Below, in pieces: positions 52,486-62,108 of a stretch of DNA of 64,000 nucleotides (its first letter is position 1; each line of letters opens with the position of its first letter). The stretch lies in assembly GCA_965116435.1 (NCBI GenBank), contig OZ220686.1, positions 1,054,001 through 1,118,000 on the forward strand, read 5' to 3'. This DNA is from VXPQ01 sp965116435 (GTDB lineage: Bacteria; Bacteroidota; Rhodothermia; Rhodothermales; VXPQ01). The notes below the pieces were generated by a model, which made no database searches, was not told the origin of the DNA, and worked only from the letters and a program-made list of their open reading frames with translations. The position numbers and the translations under genes were made by a program.

Positions 52486-54342
52486 ATGACTCAAAATGAA
52501 CTGGCCAATCTGCTCAACGCTCATGAATGGCGAGATGTTGAGTTCAAGGAGGCGCAACGGAACGTGCCGCGAAACGCCTATGAAACGGTTTCCGCTTTTG
52601 CGAATACCGAAGGCGGTCATCTCGTGTTCGGCGTTCGGAAAAGTGGACAAGATTTCGAATTTGTCGGCGTTCTTGATATCGACAAGGTTCAGAACGATTT
52701 CCTGACAGCACTGCGACAACGCGACAAGCTGAGCATCATTGTGAATGTTCGTGAAGAACTGCACAAATACGGCGAATCAGACTTGCTCATTTTCTACGTG
52801 CCGGAAGCCCATCGCTCGGAAAAACCGGTTTTCCTGAATGGCGACATTCGTCGATCATATGTGCGCAGTGGCGGCTGCGATGTGCGCTGCTCGGACAATG
52901 AGCGGAGCCGATTCCTTGTGGATGCTGCTGCCGAACGATATGACGGCCAGCCTGTTGACCTGAACCCAAGTACGGCGTTCGACAGGGAAAGCATCAAATG
53001 GTATCGGGCCTTTTATGAAATAAGGCCGGGAAACCGATCTCACGCAACGCTATCCGACACAGATTTCCTAAAGGAACTGGGGTTGCTGGTTGAAGAGCAC
53101 GGCGAAGTGTCTCCGTCGCGCGCTGCGATTTTTCTGTTTGGGACCAATGCGACTTTCCGGCAACTCCTTCCACGGCCGGTAGTGGACTGCCAGAGGTTCT
53201 CGCTGCCTCGTGACAGGGCTGATGTCGGTGAGCGATGGATTGACCGTCTCGTTCTCGACGAAAACCTCATTCGGTCCTGGCAATCCCTTATCGATTGGTA
53301 CCAAAGATTCGCGGAGCGGCCATTCAGAATTGACCCAATAACCTTGCAGCGAGATGACGCACCGCCGGACTACCGCGCCTTTCGTGAATCCATGGTCAAC
53401 CTGATCATCCATCAGGATTATTCCGATCATTCCAGGAATCCGGAAATACGTCACTATACCGACCGGACCGTCTTTTGGAATCCTGGCGATGCCTTCGCTG
53501 CTGATACAGACCTGCTTGAACCCGGTGAAAAAGAGGTCCGAAATCCCAGGATCGTGACCGCTTTCCGGCGCATAGGGCTGAGCGAGAACGCTGGCTGGGG
53601 TCTGCGAGATGTCTTCCGCAATTGGCAGCAGTTGGGCCATGTTCCGCCGACGATTGCTAACAACAAGGGGCGCAAGTGTTTTGAGCTCATTCTCAAAAAA
53701 GAAGAACTCATGTCGGAACAGCAGATTCTTTTCCAGGCAAGCCTCGGTGTGCAGCTCAGCAACGAACAAGCCAGGGTGCTTGCTTTTGCCTGCCGCGAAA
53801 GTATAATCTCACTTCCGCAAGTCAAGGCCGTAACGGGTCTTGCCGGACCGGATGCCGCGGAGCTTGCCAATGCCCTGGTTACAAAATCTCTCCTCAGGAC
53901 CCTTGAGGACAGTAGAAAATACGCCTTGGCAGAGCACTTGAAGAAAATGTTCCACCAAACCGACCAAGCCACTGACCAACCTGATGTACGGGCCGAAAAC
54001 TTGTCCACTGCACAAGTCGAAGGCCAAGAGGAAGACTTGTCCACTGGACAAGTTCCTGTCCTTGCAGAACTTTCCGAAACTCATTGGAAAATCATAGCGT
54101 TATGCGATGTACCCCGCCGCTTGGCCGAGATTCTGGAAGCCCTTGGCGTAACCAACAGGGGTTATTTCAAGGAACACCACCTTGACCCACTGATTCAGTC
54201 CAAGATTGTGGCGATGACCAACCCGGAGAACCCCCGGGCATCAAACCAGAGATACGTAATCACCGAAGCGGGCGCTTTGTTGAAAGCACGCCGCATGTCT
54301 GACGACACCGACCGAAGCGAGGATCAGAATGGCAATGTTTAG
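52486..54342 (+). CDS. AlbA_2 (Schlafen-type)/RecG-like ATP-binding regulator inserted in the BREX operon
   Basis: 618 residues. The N-terminal AlbA_2 domain reads EWRDVEFKEAQRNVPRNAYE, TVSAFANTEGGHLVFGV and YVRSGGCDVRCSDNER, the usual DUF/AlbA_2 signature; a histidine-kinase-like ATPase lies at about residues 300-400 (ESMVNLIIHQDYSDHSRNPE, VRNPRIVTAFRRIGLSENAG, then WGLRDVF). The C-terminal winged-helix part has two LSTxQV units encoded by palindromic DNA (53999-54017 and 54036-54052). Such proteins are often transcriptional regulators or defence accessories. It is not part of the minimal BREX type 3 set, but it is translationally embedded: 4 bp after brxC and overlapping pglX by 14 nt. A regulatory role for the operon is inferred. 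Confidence 0.8.
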   Translation: MTQNELANLLNAHEWRDVEFKEAQRNVPRNAYETVSAFANTEGGHLVFGVRKSGQDFEFVGVLDIDKVQNDFLTALRQRDKLSIIVNVREELHKYGESDLLIFYVPEAHRSEKPVFLNGDIRRSYVRSGGCDVRCSDNERSRFLVDAAAERYDGQPVDLNPSTAFDRESIKWYRAFYEIRPGNRSHATLSDTDFLKELGLLVEEHGEVSPSRAAIFLFGTNATFRQLLPRPVVDCQRFSLPRDRADVGERWIDRLVLDENLIRSWQSLIDWYQRFAERPFRIDPITLQRDDAPPDYRAFRESMVNLIIHQDYSDHSRNPEIRHYTDRTVFWNPGDAFAADTDLLEPGEKEVRNPRIVTAFRRIGLSENAGWGLRDVFRNWQQLGHVPPTIANNKGRKCFELILKKEELMSEQQILFQASLGVQLSNEQARVLAFACRESIISLPQVKAVTGLAGPDAAELANALVTKSLLRTLEDSRKYALAEHLKKMFHQTDQATDQPDVRAENLSTAQVEGQEEDLSTGQVPVLAELSETHWKIIALCDVPRRLAEILEALGVTNRGYFKEHHLDPLIQSKIVAMTNPENPRASNQRYVITEAGALLKARRMSDDTDRSEDQNGNV

Positions 54343-57196
54343 GCATGATGCTGGACAGCGGCAGTTGTTCAAAACCAAGCTGGTCCCGGGCAATGCGGAA
54401 TCGGGCAATCTCTTTAAAGAGGAGGTGGTCACGGACGATGATCCGGTGGAATGCCTCGGCATAATCTTCGAAAGCAATGAGAAACGCCGCGAGTATTTCC
54501 TGGAGAAGTTGCGCGAAAAACTCGAGGATCCTGAGTTCCGCAAGATCGAAGGGTTCCCCATTGGTGAGGACGAGGACATCCTGGCCTTGTCCGACCCGCC
54601 GTACTACACGGCTTGCCCCAATCCATTCATCGAAGACTTTATCAAGCACCACGGGAAGCCGTATGATCCAGCTACTGATGATTATCGAAGAGAGCCCTTT
54701 GCGGCTGATGTGAGCGAAGGGAAGACCGACCCAATGTATAATGCTCACGCTTACCACACAAAAGTCCCTTATAAGGCAATCATGCATTACATCCTGCACT
54801 ATACAGAACCAAATGACCTTGTTTTCGATGGTTTCTGCGGCACAGGCATGACTGGCGTAGCGGCTCAAATGTGCGGTGATACCGAGATCGTAAAAGAGCT
54901 TGGTTACTCGATTAGTGAAGATGGCTCATTGACATCGAAACGCCACGTACATGATATTCAGCAGCAGATTCAAATAGGGACGCGAAATGCCCTAATAAGT
55001 GACCTCTCACCCATTGCTGCTTTCATTTCTGCTAACTACTGCTTGCCATTCGATGTTGACGCGTTTCAAAGAGCAGGGACACGCCTGCTTGAGGACGTCG
55101 AACGTGATGTGGGGTGGATGTATGAGACTGCTCATTCAGATGGTCGTCGTGCAGGAAAGATCAACTTCACAGTATGGAGTGATATCTATGCATGCCCTGA
55201 ATGCGCCGAAGAGATTGTTTTTGTGGAGCAAGCATTCGATCCTGATGAAAAGCGAATAAGGGACAACTTCGCTTGCCCAGGCTGCAGTGCGTCGCTTACC
55301 AAGAATGATTTAGAGCTGTTGTACAGTTCATACATCGACGCAGCAACTAACGAAACTGTTCGTCATCCCAAGCGCAAACCTGTCTTCATCAATTACTCCA
55401 TCGGAAAGTCCAGATTTACCAAGAGAGTGGATGTCGATGATTTGGAGAAACTGAAAAAAATCGGCCAGCTACCTCTTCCTCCAGAAATTCCAACTCTCGA
55501 ACTTCCTGATTCACAAATGCGGCGTGTTGGCCGAATGAAATCAGCAGCCGTCACGCATATTCATCATTTTTTCCTTCCTCGACCTGCTCAAGCGCTTGCA
55601 TCTTTATGGCGGAGTGCTTTGGCGATTGAGGAACGACGCCTTCGGAATATGGCAGTATTCTTTGTTGAGCAGGCGATCTGGGGACTTTCGATTTTGAATC
55701 GCTTCAGCCCATCCCATTTCTCTCAAGTTAATCGTGCACTATCAGGAGTGTTTTACGTACCCTCACAGATCTCGGAAGTCAGCCCTAATTATGTGCTATC
55801 TGGAAAACTGAACCGCTTGGTCTCAGCGTTTTCAGGGCAACATATTCGGGATTCCAAGGTGATGATCTCAGTCGCCGATTGCGCTCAAACTCGAATCTCA
55901 GACAACTCGATTGACTATGTTTTCACTGATCCTCCGTTTGGTGAGAATATTTACTACGCAGATCTAAATTTATTGCTTGAATCATGGCATGGTTTATTAA
56001 CTGCACCCGCACGGGAAGCGATAATTGATCGTGCACGCGGAAAAGCACTCAATGATTATCAAGCACTAATGGAGGAATGCTTTAGTGAGTACCATCGTGT
56101 ATTGAAACCTGGGAGATGGATAACGATTGAATTTCACAATTCGAAAAATAGTGTGTGGAACTCAATTCAAGAGGCTCTTCAGAAATCAGGATTCGTAATA
56201 GCTGATGTTCGGATGCTCGATAAAAAACAGTGTTCATTTCAACAAGTAACCAGTCGAGGCGCCGTCAAGCAAGACCTCGCGATTTCAGCTTACAAGCCAA
56301 ATGGTGGAATCGAGGATCGCTTTAAATTGACCGCCAGCACAGAGGATGGTGTTTGGGATTTCGTTCGGACGCATCTGAAGCAGCTCCCAGTATTTGTTTC
56401 AAAAGATGGCCAAGCTGAAGTTGTCGCTGAACGTCAGCACTACTTGCTTTTCGATCGAATGGTGGCCTTCCATGTCCAGCGCGGTGTGACGGTTCCCATG
56501 TCCGCTGCAGAGTTCTACGCCGGCCTCGAACAACGTTTTCCCCCACGTGACGGTATGTATTTTCTGCCGGACCAAGCAGCCGAGTACGATAAGAAACGGA
56601 TGACGGTCAAGGAAGTGCTCCAGCTTCAGATCTTCGTCTCCGACGAGGCGTCTGCTATTCAGTGGCTCAAGCAGCTGCTCACCAAGAAGCCACAGACCTT
56701 CCAGGATGTCCACCCGCAATTCCTAAGGGAAATCGGCGGTTGGCAAAAACATGAAAAGGTGTTGGAGCTTTCCGAACTGCTGGAACAAAACTTCCTCCGT
56801 TACGACGGCAAAGGCGATGTGCCCAGCCAAATTCACAGCCACCTGTCCTCAAACTACAAGGAACTGCGCAATCTGGCAAAGGACGATCCAGCGCTCAATG
56901 CCAAAGCCAAGAACCGCTGGTACGTGCCCGACCCGAACAAGGCTGGCGACTTGGAGAAGCTACGCGAGCGGGCCCTGATGCGGGAGTTCGAGGAATACCG
57001 TGAATCGAAACAGAAACGCCTGAAGATATTCCGCCTGGAGGCTGTCCGGGCCGGATTCAAGAAGGCATGGCAGGAGCGCGATTACGCCACGATCATCGCC
57101 GTGGCCCGCAAGATACCCGAAAAAATTCTCCAGGAGGACCCCAAACTCCTCATGTGGTACGACCAAGCACACACCCGTTCAGAAGAGGGGACATGA
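54329..57196 (+). CDS. pglX: BREX type 3 DNA methylase PglX (Zn-ribbon, COG1743-like)
   Basis: 955 residues. Motif I is VFDGFCGTGMTGVAAQ (165-180) and motif IV TDPPFGEN (about 533-540), with another DPPY at 90-93 in the N-terminal part, as in COG1743 methylases. A zinc ribbon lies at about 289-325 (CPECAEE and CPGCSAS). PglX methylates an adenine in the BREX recognition site and marks self DNA. The gene starts inside the end of the preceding gene (14-nt overlap) and ends with an ATGA overlap with the helicase. Composition changes within the gene: from about 54660 to 56330 it is visibly AT-richer than its ends, suggesting exchange of the central/recognition part. Confidence 0.85.
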   Translation: MAMFRHDAGQRQLFKTKLVPGNAESGNLFKEEVVTDDDPVECLGIIFESNEKRREYFLEKLREKLEDPEFRKIEGFPIGEDEDILALSDPPYYTACPNPFIEDFIKHHGKPYDPATDDYRREPFAADVSEGKTDPMYNAHAYHTKVPYKAIMHYILHYTEPNDLVFDGFCGTGMTGVAAQMCGDTEIVKELGYSISEDGSLTSKRHVHDIQQQIQIGTRNALISDLSPIAAFISANYCLPFDVDAFQRAGTRLLEDVERDVGWMYETAHSDGRRAGKINFTVWSDIYACPECAEEIVFVEQAFDPDEKRIRDNFACPGCSASLTKNDLELLYSSYIDAATNETVRHPKRKPVFINYSIGKSRFTKRVDVDDLEKLKKIGQLPLPPEIPTLELPDSQMRRVGRMKSAAVTHIHHFFLPRPAQALASLWRSALAIEERRLRNMAVFFVEQAIWGLSILNRFSPSHFSQVNRALSGVFYVPSQISEVSPNYVLSGKLNRLVSAFSGQHIRDSKVMISVADCAQTRISDNSIDYVFTDPPFGENIYYADLNLLLESWHGLLTAPAREAIIDRARGKALNDYQALMEECFSEYHRVLKPGRWITIEFHNSKNSVWNSIQEALQKSGFVIADVRMLDKKQCSFQQVTSRGAVKQDLAISAYKPNGGIEDRFKLTASTEDGVWDFVRTHLKQLPVFVSKDGQAEVVAERQHYLLFDRMVAFHVQRGVTVPMSAAEFYAGLEQRFPPRDGMYFLPDQAAEYDKKRMTVKEVLQLQIFVSDEASAIQWLKQLLTKKPQTFQDVHPQFLREIGGWQKHEKVLELSELLEQNFLRYDGKGDVPSQIHSHLSSNYKELRNLAKDDPALNAKAKNRWYVPDPNKAGDLEKLRERALMREFEEYRESKQKRLKIFRLEAVRAGFKKAWQERDYATIIAVARKIPEKILQEDPKLLMWYDQAHTRSEEGT

Positions 57197-59829
57197 TGGC
57201 TAAGAAACAAATTTTTAAAACCGACTTCACCCGGACTACCGGACCTACTGATCCGGAAGCACTTTTCCACAATTTACGGGGAAGGGCTCCAGACATTAAG
57301 CACCTTTGGTCGCACCAAGCCGATCTTCTTCGAGACTATCACCAAAAGTGTCTTGAAGCAAGAGATGTGGCTATTGAGCTCCCTACGGGATCAGGAAAGA
57401 CACTTGTAGGCTTGCTGATCGCAGAATGGCGACGGCAATCGTTTAATGAGCGTATCGCCTACCTATGCCCCACTCGTCAGCTTGCTTATCAAGTTGGATC
57501 GCAGGCTAATAACTATGGAATTAGAGCCCATGTGTTGGTTGGACAGCAAAGCTACTATCCTCCTCAAGAATTCAGCGAATATCAATCAAGTCGTGCTATC
57601 GCGGTAACCACATATAGTGGGGTGTTCAATAGATATCCAAGAATTGAAGATGCACAGACATTGATTCTGGACGATGCACATGCGGGTGAAAATTTCATGG
57701 TCAGCATGTGGTCCGTGGAAATATCTCGTTCATCCATTGATAATACCTACTTTTCGATTGTTGAACTTTTGCAAAATGCGCTGAATTCAGGATTCTATTC
57801 AAACATTTCAGATCGCACTGATCGGGATTCGACGAAAGCTCGTATGACAGAGGTAGAGCTAATCGCTGGAGCTTCAATCCGTAAACACGAGGATGCCATC
57901 AGAGACCTTCTTGACGAGAATCTTGAAAAAAAGACATCTCCATGGTATGCGTGGAATAATGTTAGAGAAAATATCACCGCTTGTAATTTTTTTATTTCTT
58001 GGGATACAATTCTCATCCGGCCATTCATTCCACCAACTCAAACCCACGCGCCATTCGAGCAGGCGATTCAAAGAGTTTATATGTCGGCAACATTAGGAGC
58101 TGGTGGAGAACTGGAACGTATTACCGGCATCAAGTCTATAAAGCGTTTGCCCCTTCCCCTAGGATGGGACAAACGAGGTAGCGGACGGAAGTTATTCCTT
58201 ATTCCAGAACTATCAATGATCAACGAAAAAATGATTGAAGTTGTAAAAGATGCAGTGCAAAAATTCGACCGAAGTCTTATTCTTATTCCTAGTCGATATG
58301 ACTCTGAAGGTGCTGATCTAATCAACGTTATTGATCGATTAAATATGAAAACATTTCATGCTGCTGACATTAAGGACAGTCTCGACCCATTTCTGAGTAG
58401 CACTAACTCCGCCTTGATTCTTTCGCGTTACGACGGATTAGATTTACCTGACGAAGCCTGTCGCCTGCTTATTTTTGGTGGACTACCCAGCGGGACCAAT
58501 CTGCAAGAAAAGTTTCTGTGGTCCAAAATAGCAGCCTCTTCGCTATTTAGAGATCGCGTGATAACACGTTTTGCCCAAGGCGTTGGCAGGTGTACGCGAT
58601 CTGATAATGACTATGCTGTTGTATTGATGATCGGCCGTCGGTTGATTGATTTTCTTTTGAAGAATGAAAATCGTCAAATTTTGAATCCAGAATTGCAGGC
58701 AGAGATTAAGTTCGGCATGGAGAATTCCAGAGACAAGTCTGTAGAAGATTTTCAGGAACTGCGGAGAGTGTTCTTGTCACAGGGCGATGATTGGAAAGAC
58801 GCAGAATCTGCGATTCTCGCTCTGCGAGATAGCTGTTCTCGCCATGATGATCCAATCTCAAGGAAGCTAAATTCTGTGGTTGCCGATGAGGTTTCCTATC
58901 TCTATGCAATGTGGAGCAACAATTTTGAAGATGCGCTTGAGCACGCGCGAAAAGCCGCGGATGCGCTTGGTGGTGATGAGACAAAGGCATATCGAGCATG
59001 GTGGTATTACCTTTCTGCTGAAGCGGCGATGGTTCTTTATGAAACCACTGGAAAGGAAGCCTATCAAGATACCGCCCGAAACTTCCTTAAACGTGCCACT
59101 CGATGTTGTACCGGTGTTAGTTGGTTTGCACGCTTGGGGCGATCATTCAATACCGGTGGTGAGACTCTGGAAATCAATGAAAAAATTGCGATAGCCGTTG
59201 AGACAATCAGAGGGCATTTGGCTAATTGGGGTGCTGTGGGTCAACTGTTTGAACAGCAACTCACTCAGGTCATGAATAACATCCAATCCATTGAACACAA
59301 GGCATTTCATCAAGGACTCAAGGGGCTAGGTGAGATGCTTGGTTTCTACTCAGAATTGCCAGAAGGGGACGCTGCGCCTGATTGCATTTGGTCCGTTGGA
59401 AATCTAATCTATGTAGTACATGAGGCCAAATCGGAACACACGCCAAAGGACCCTATCGGGGTCAACGATATCCGGCAGGCGCAAAGCCACGGTAACTGGG
59501 TCCGGGCCAATCGAACATGTGAAGATAATACCGAAATTATCTGTCTGATTGAGAGCCCACGTGTAGCAGTAGCTCCAGAAGCCATTGCTCATGCTGAGTC
59601 TCTTTACCATGTGACCCCTGCACAGCTGAAAGAATTGTTTGACAAGACCGCTGGCATTCTCCGGCGAGTCAGATCGAAGTTGACCGATCTCAGTGATGAG
59701 AAAGTCCTTGAGGAGCTATCACGCGAACTCATAACGGGCAGCCTTACACCTATGCGATTGGTGGAAAGGTTTTCCCAAATGCCTGTTGCCAACATGGAAA
59801 GGCGTGGCGGTAGAGGAAACAGCAGTTGA
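57193..59829 (+). CDS. DinG/XPD-like superfamily 2 helicase (BREX-associated)
   Basis: 878 residues from ATG 57193 (ATGA overlap with pglX). Walker A is ELPTGSGKT (62-70), motif II LILDDAH (157-163), motif Ia YLCPTRQLAYQ, motif III-like YMSATLGAGG, and motif VI ARFAQGVGRCTRS-like (RFAQGVGRCTR). The DDAH box and QGxGRxxR form are those of DinG/XPD-type helicases, not of SNF2 proteins. In known type 3 BREX operons the helicase BrxHII is of the SNF2 class, so this enzyme seems to occupy its place. The gene is AT-richer than brxC and pglZ. The C-terminal 300 residues are helical and unrecognised (HEAKSEHTPKDPIGVNDIRQ may be part of a nuclease-like fold). Confidence 0.78.
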   Translation: MMAKKQIFKTDFTRTTGPTDPEALFHNLRGRAPDIKHLWSHQADLLRDYHQKCLEARDVAIELPTGSGKTLVGLLIAEWRRQSFNERIAYLCPTRQLAYQVGSQANNYGIRAHVLVGQQSYYPPQEFSEYQSSRAIAVTTYSGVFNRYPRIEDAQTLILDDAHAGENFMVSMWSVEISRSSIDNTYFSIVELLQNALNSGFYSNISDRTDRDSTKARMTEVELIAGASIRKHEDAIRDLLDENLEKKTSPWYAWNNVRENITACNFFISWDTILIRPFIPPTQTHAPFEQAIQRVYMSATLGAGGELERITGIKSIKRLPLPLGWDKRGSGRKLFLIPELSMINEKMIEVVKDAVQKFDRSLILIPSRYDSEGADLINVIDRLNMKTFHAADIKDSLDPFLSSTNSALILSRYDGLDLPDEACRLLIFGGLPSGTNLQEKFLWSKIAASSLFRDRVITRFAQGVGRCTRSDNDYAVVLMIGRRLIDFLLKNENRQILNPELQAEIKFGMENSRDKSVEDFQELRRVFLSQGDDWKDAESAILALRDSCSRHDDPISRKLNSVVADEVSYLYAMWSNNFEDALEHARKAADALGGDETKAYRAWWYYLSAEAAMVLYETTGKEAYQDTARNFLKRATRCCTGVSWFARLGRSFNTGGETLEINEKIAIAVETIRGHLANWGAVGQLFEQQLTQVMNNIQSIEHKAFHQGLKGLGEMLGFYSELPEGDAAPDCIWSVGNLIYVVHEAKSEHTPKDPIGVNDIRQAQSHGNWVRANRTCEDNTEIICLIESPRVAVAPEAIAHAESLYHVTPAQLKELFDKTAGILRRVRSKLTDLSDEKVLEELSRELITGSLTPMRLVERFSQMPVANMERRGGRGNSS

Positions 59830-59856
59830 GAACTGAAGAAAAAACCCTGGAACTGA

Positions 59857-60105
59857 GTGAACTGCTTCATAATTAAGATTGATGCAAAAAACCGATATTT
59901 TAGTCCGGACCATGGACAAATCTGCCAGACCATCAAGACCCAGATGCTCTGGGGCGAGACGACCTGTCGGGTATGGCTATCCAACCGCGATTCGATGGTC
60001 CGCGTCCCTGCATCCAGGCTGCCCCCCCTGAAGGATTCAAGAACAAGAACCGCTACCGGAAATGACGCCTCTCCTTATCTTACGGGTTACAGGAGGTACC
60101 CATGA
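59857..60105 (+). pseudogene. Possible N-terminal remnant of an SNF2-type BrxHII helicase
   Basis: In the 272-bp gap before pglZ one frame reads SPDHGQICQTIKTQMLWGET, TCRVWLSNRDSMVRVPASRL and PPLKD, then turns into unrelated sequence. The pattern (GQ…W…VWLP…VVRVPA..L.PL) resembles the extreme N-terminus of SNF2-type BREX/DISARM helicases. All other neighbours in the operon overlap or nearly touch, so the gap itself suggests a deletion scar. Assignment rests on this short segment only. Confidence 0.35.
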
Positions 60106-62108
60106 GTAACTGGCGCGACCAGATTCTCAGGGAGTTCACTCCCCATGTCGCCCGGCTGACCCTGGTTGCCGATCCAGACGGGCTGCTCCTGGAAGAAGGG
60201 GTTATTGGGAGCATACGCGAGCGTGGTTTTGAATTGATTCCGTTCGAGGATCATGTCGCCTTTCGCTACGCCTACGAATCCAGATTTCGCTCCCGCTGGG
60301 ATCAGGGTGAGCAGACGGATTTGGTAGTCGTGCTGCGCTCTGCGGAGAGCGACCTCGGCTATCTGCCATACGATCTGCTCCAGGCAGGTCGCAAATTTTC
60401 ATTCAACCTCGGGGATATCTTCCCCAGCCTGAGCTATCCAATCGTGACCGCCTTGGATCGGGGGGATCTGGATGCGCTCTACGAAGCCCAGAAGCAGCAG
60501 CACCCCGGAGTGCTGGGCGACAATGCTACAAAGGAATTCGTTCTGTGCCATGTCTTTGAGATCGATCCAGAACTCATCCGCAAGCCGTCCGATCTACTGC
60601 GGGTGCTGCTGCGCCGCCACTATCGGGAACAGCACATCCCCGCTTTGCTTGACGAGCGCTTTATTCAGATCCTGCGCCAACAGAGCGATTTTGAAGGGTG
60701 GCCCCTCGAAACGATTATCCCGGATCGAGAAGCCTTTTTCGCCTTTCTCCAGGAACGCTGGCCCATCTTCTTAAATCGGGCGGCAACCCAGGTTACCACC
60801 AGCACTCGCGAGGATGAGAAGCCCTGCGACCTTGAGTATCCCGGTCCTTCGAACTTGCCCTTCGACCATGACGACATCCGTGTCTATATCGACAACCTCT
60901 TTGTTGAAGGACTGCTTGAAGCGGTTGCCCATGATCAAGCCAAGTCGCTCTCCAGGACTTGGCTCGCCATAGGCATCCGAACGGACGAGCATGCGGACCG
61001 GGCGAGGCGCGTGGAGGGACTCCTCGATACCTTGGCGTCCGATATTCCGAATGAGGACACGCGGCACGAGGACTGGTTTCACTTTGCCAAAACCTGGGCG
61101 GAGCTTGTAGCGTTGGTGCTGGGTCCGAATGCGGTACTGCCGGAACCGGCGCGGCAGAAGATGGGAGCGCTTCAAGCTCAGATCGATGCCGCACTCGTGC
61201 CGTGGCTAACAAAACGCTACGCAGGATTGGTCAGCCTGCCTCCGGTTCCTCCGGTCATGCTCCATCATATTCCCCGTTTCCTCTCCCGCCATATTCACAA
61301 TGGGAACCAACACAAGGTTGCGTTTATCCTGATGGACGGCCTTGGGCTGGATCAGTGGATCGTCATCCGAAAAGAAATCGCCAAACAGCGAGCCAATTAC
61401 CGCTTTCGTGAGAACGCCGTGTTTGCCTGGATACCGACCATCACGTCTGTTTCGCGCCAGGCTGCTTTTGCAGGAAAACCACCGATCTATTTCCCGAACA
61501 GCATCCATACCACCGACAAAGAACCGGCGTTGTGGACACAATTTTGGGCCGACCAAGGGCTTACACAGCAGGAAGTCGCATATGCCAAGGGACTGGGGAA
61601 CGGCCCCCTGGAAAGTGTGGAGGAGATTGTTGCCCGGCCCAAGACGCGGGTGGTCGGTCTGGTTGTCGACAAAGTGGACAAGATCATGCACGGCATGGAA
61701 CTTGGCGCAAAGGGCATGCACAACCAGGTTCGCCAGTGGGCCGAGGGGCCATTCATGACGCAACTGTTTGACTTGCTTCTGGAAAACGGATTTCGTGTTT
61801 ACCTGTCGTCGGATCACGGCAATATTGAAGCATCAGGTTGCGGCCGACCTGCAGAAGGAGCCGTGGCAAACCTGCGCGGAGAACGTGCTCGGATTTATTC
61901 CGATTCCTTGCTGCGAGGTCGGGTTAAGGAACGCTTCCCGGACGCTTTGGAATGGCCTCCTATCGGGCTGCCGGAGGATTATTGGCCCCTGCTTGCTCCG
62001 CCTCGCGCCGCGTTTGTGCCCAAGACCAGAAACCTTGTCGGGCATGGCGGCGTCGCTCTCGAAGAACTCATCGTCCCGCTTGTTCGGATTGAAAGAAGAG
62101 ACACATGA
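60102..62108 (+). CDS. pglZ: BREX alkaline-phosphatase-fold protein PglZ
   Basis: 668 residues starting at ATG 60102, with a perfect AGGAGG five bases upstream. The N-terminal half (VARLTLVADPDGLLLEEGVI, SDLGYLPYDLLQAGRKFSFN) is the PglZ-specific region; the C-terminal alkaline-phosphatase fold has FILMDGLGLDQW (first metal-binding Asp), PTITSVSRQAAFAGK, VDKIMHG, YLSSDHGNIEASG (metal-binding D-H) and GHGGVALEELIVPLV. PglZ is the signature protein of BREX; it interacts with PglX and is needed for both methylation and exclusion. Its stop overlaps brxA (ATGA). Length fits the type 3 form. Confidence 0.92.
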   Translation: MSNWRDQILREFTPHVARLTLVADPDGLLLEEGVIGSIRERGFELIPFEDHVAFRYAYESRFRSRWDQGEQTDLVVVLRSAESDLGYLPYDLLQAGRKFSFNLGDIFPSLSYPIVTALDRGDLDALYEAQKQQHPGVLGDNATKEFVLCHVFEIDPELIRKPSDLLRVLLRRHYREQHIPALLDERFIQILRQQSDFEGWPLETIIPDREAFFAFLQERWPIFLNRAATQVTTSTREDEKPCDLEYPGPSNLPFDHDDIRVYIDNLFVEGLLEAVAHDQAKSLSRTWLAIGIRTDEHADRARRVEGLLDTLASDIPNEDTRHEDWFHFAKTWAELVALVLGPNAVLPEPARQKMGALQAQIDAALVPWLTKRYAGLVSLPPVPPVMLHHIPRFLSRHIHNGNQHKVAFILMDGLGLDQWIVIRKEIAKQRANYRFRENAVFAWIPTITSVSRQAAFAGKPPIYFPNSIHTTDKEPALWTQFWADQGLTQQEVAYAKGLGNGPLESVEEIVARPKTRVVGLVVDKVDKIMHGMELGAKGMHNQVRQWAEGPFMTQLFDLLLENGFRVYLSSDHGNIEASGCGRPAEGAVANLRGERARIYSDSLLRGRVKERFPDALEWPPIGLPEDYWPLLAPPRAAFVPKTRNLVGHGGVALEELIVPLVRIERRDT

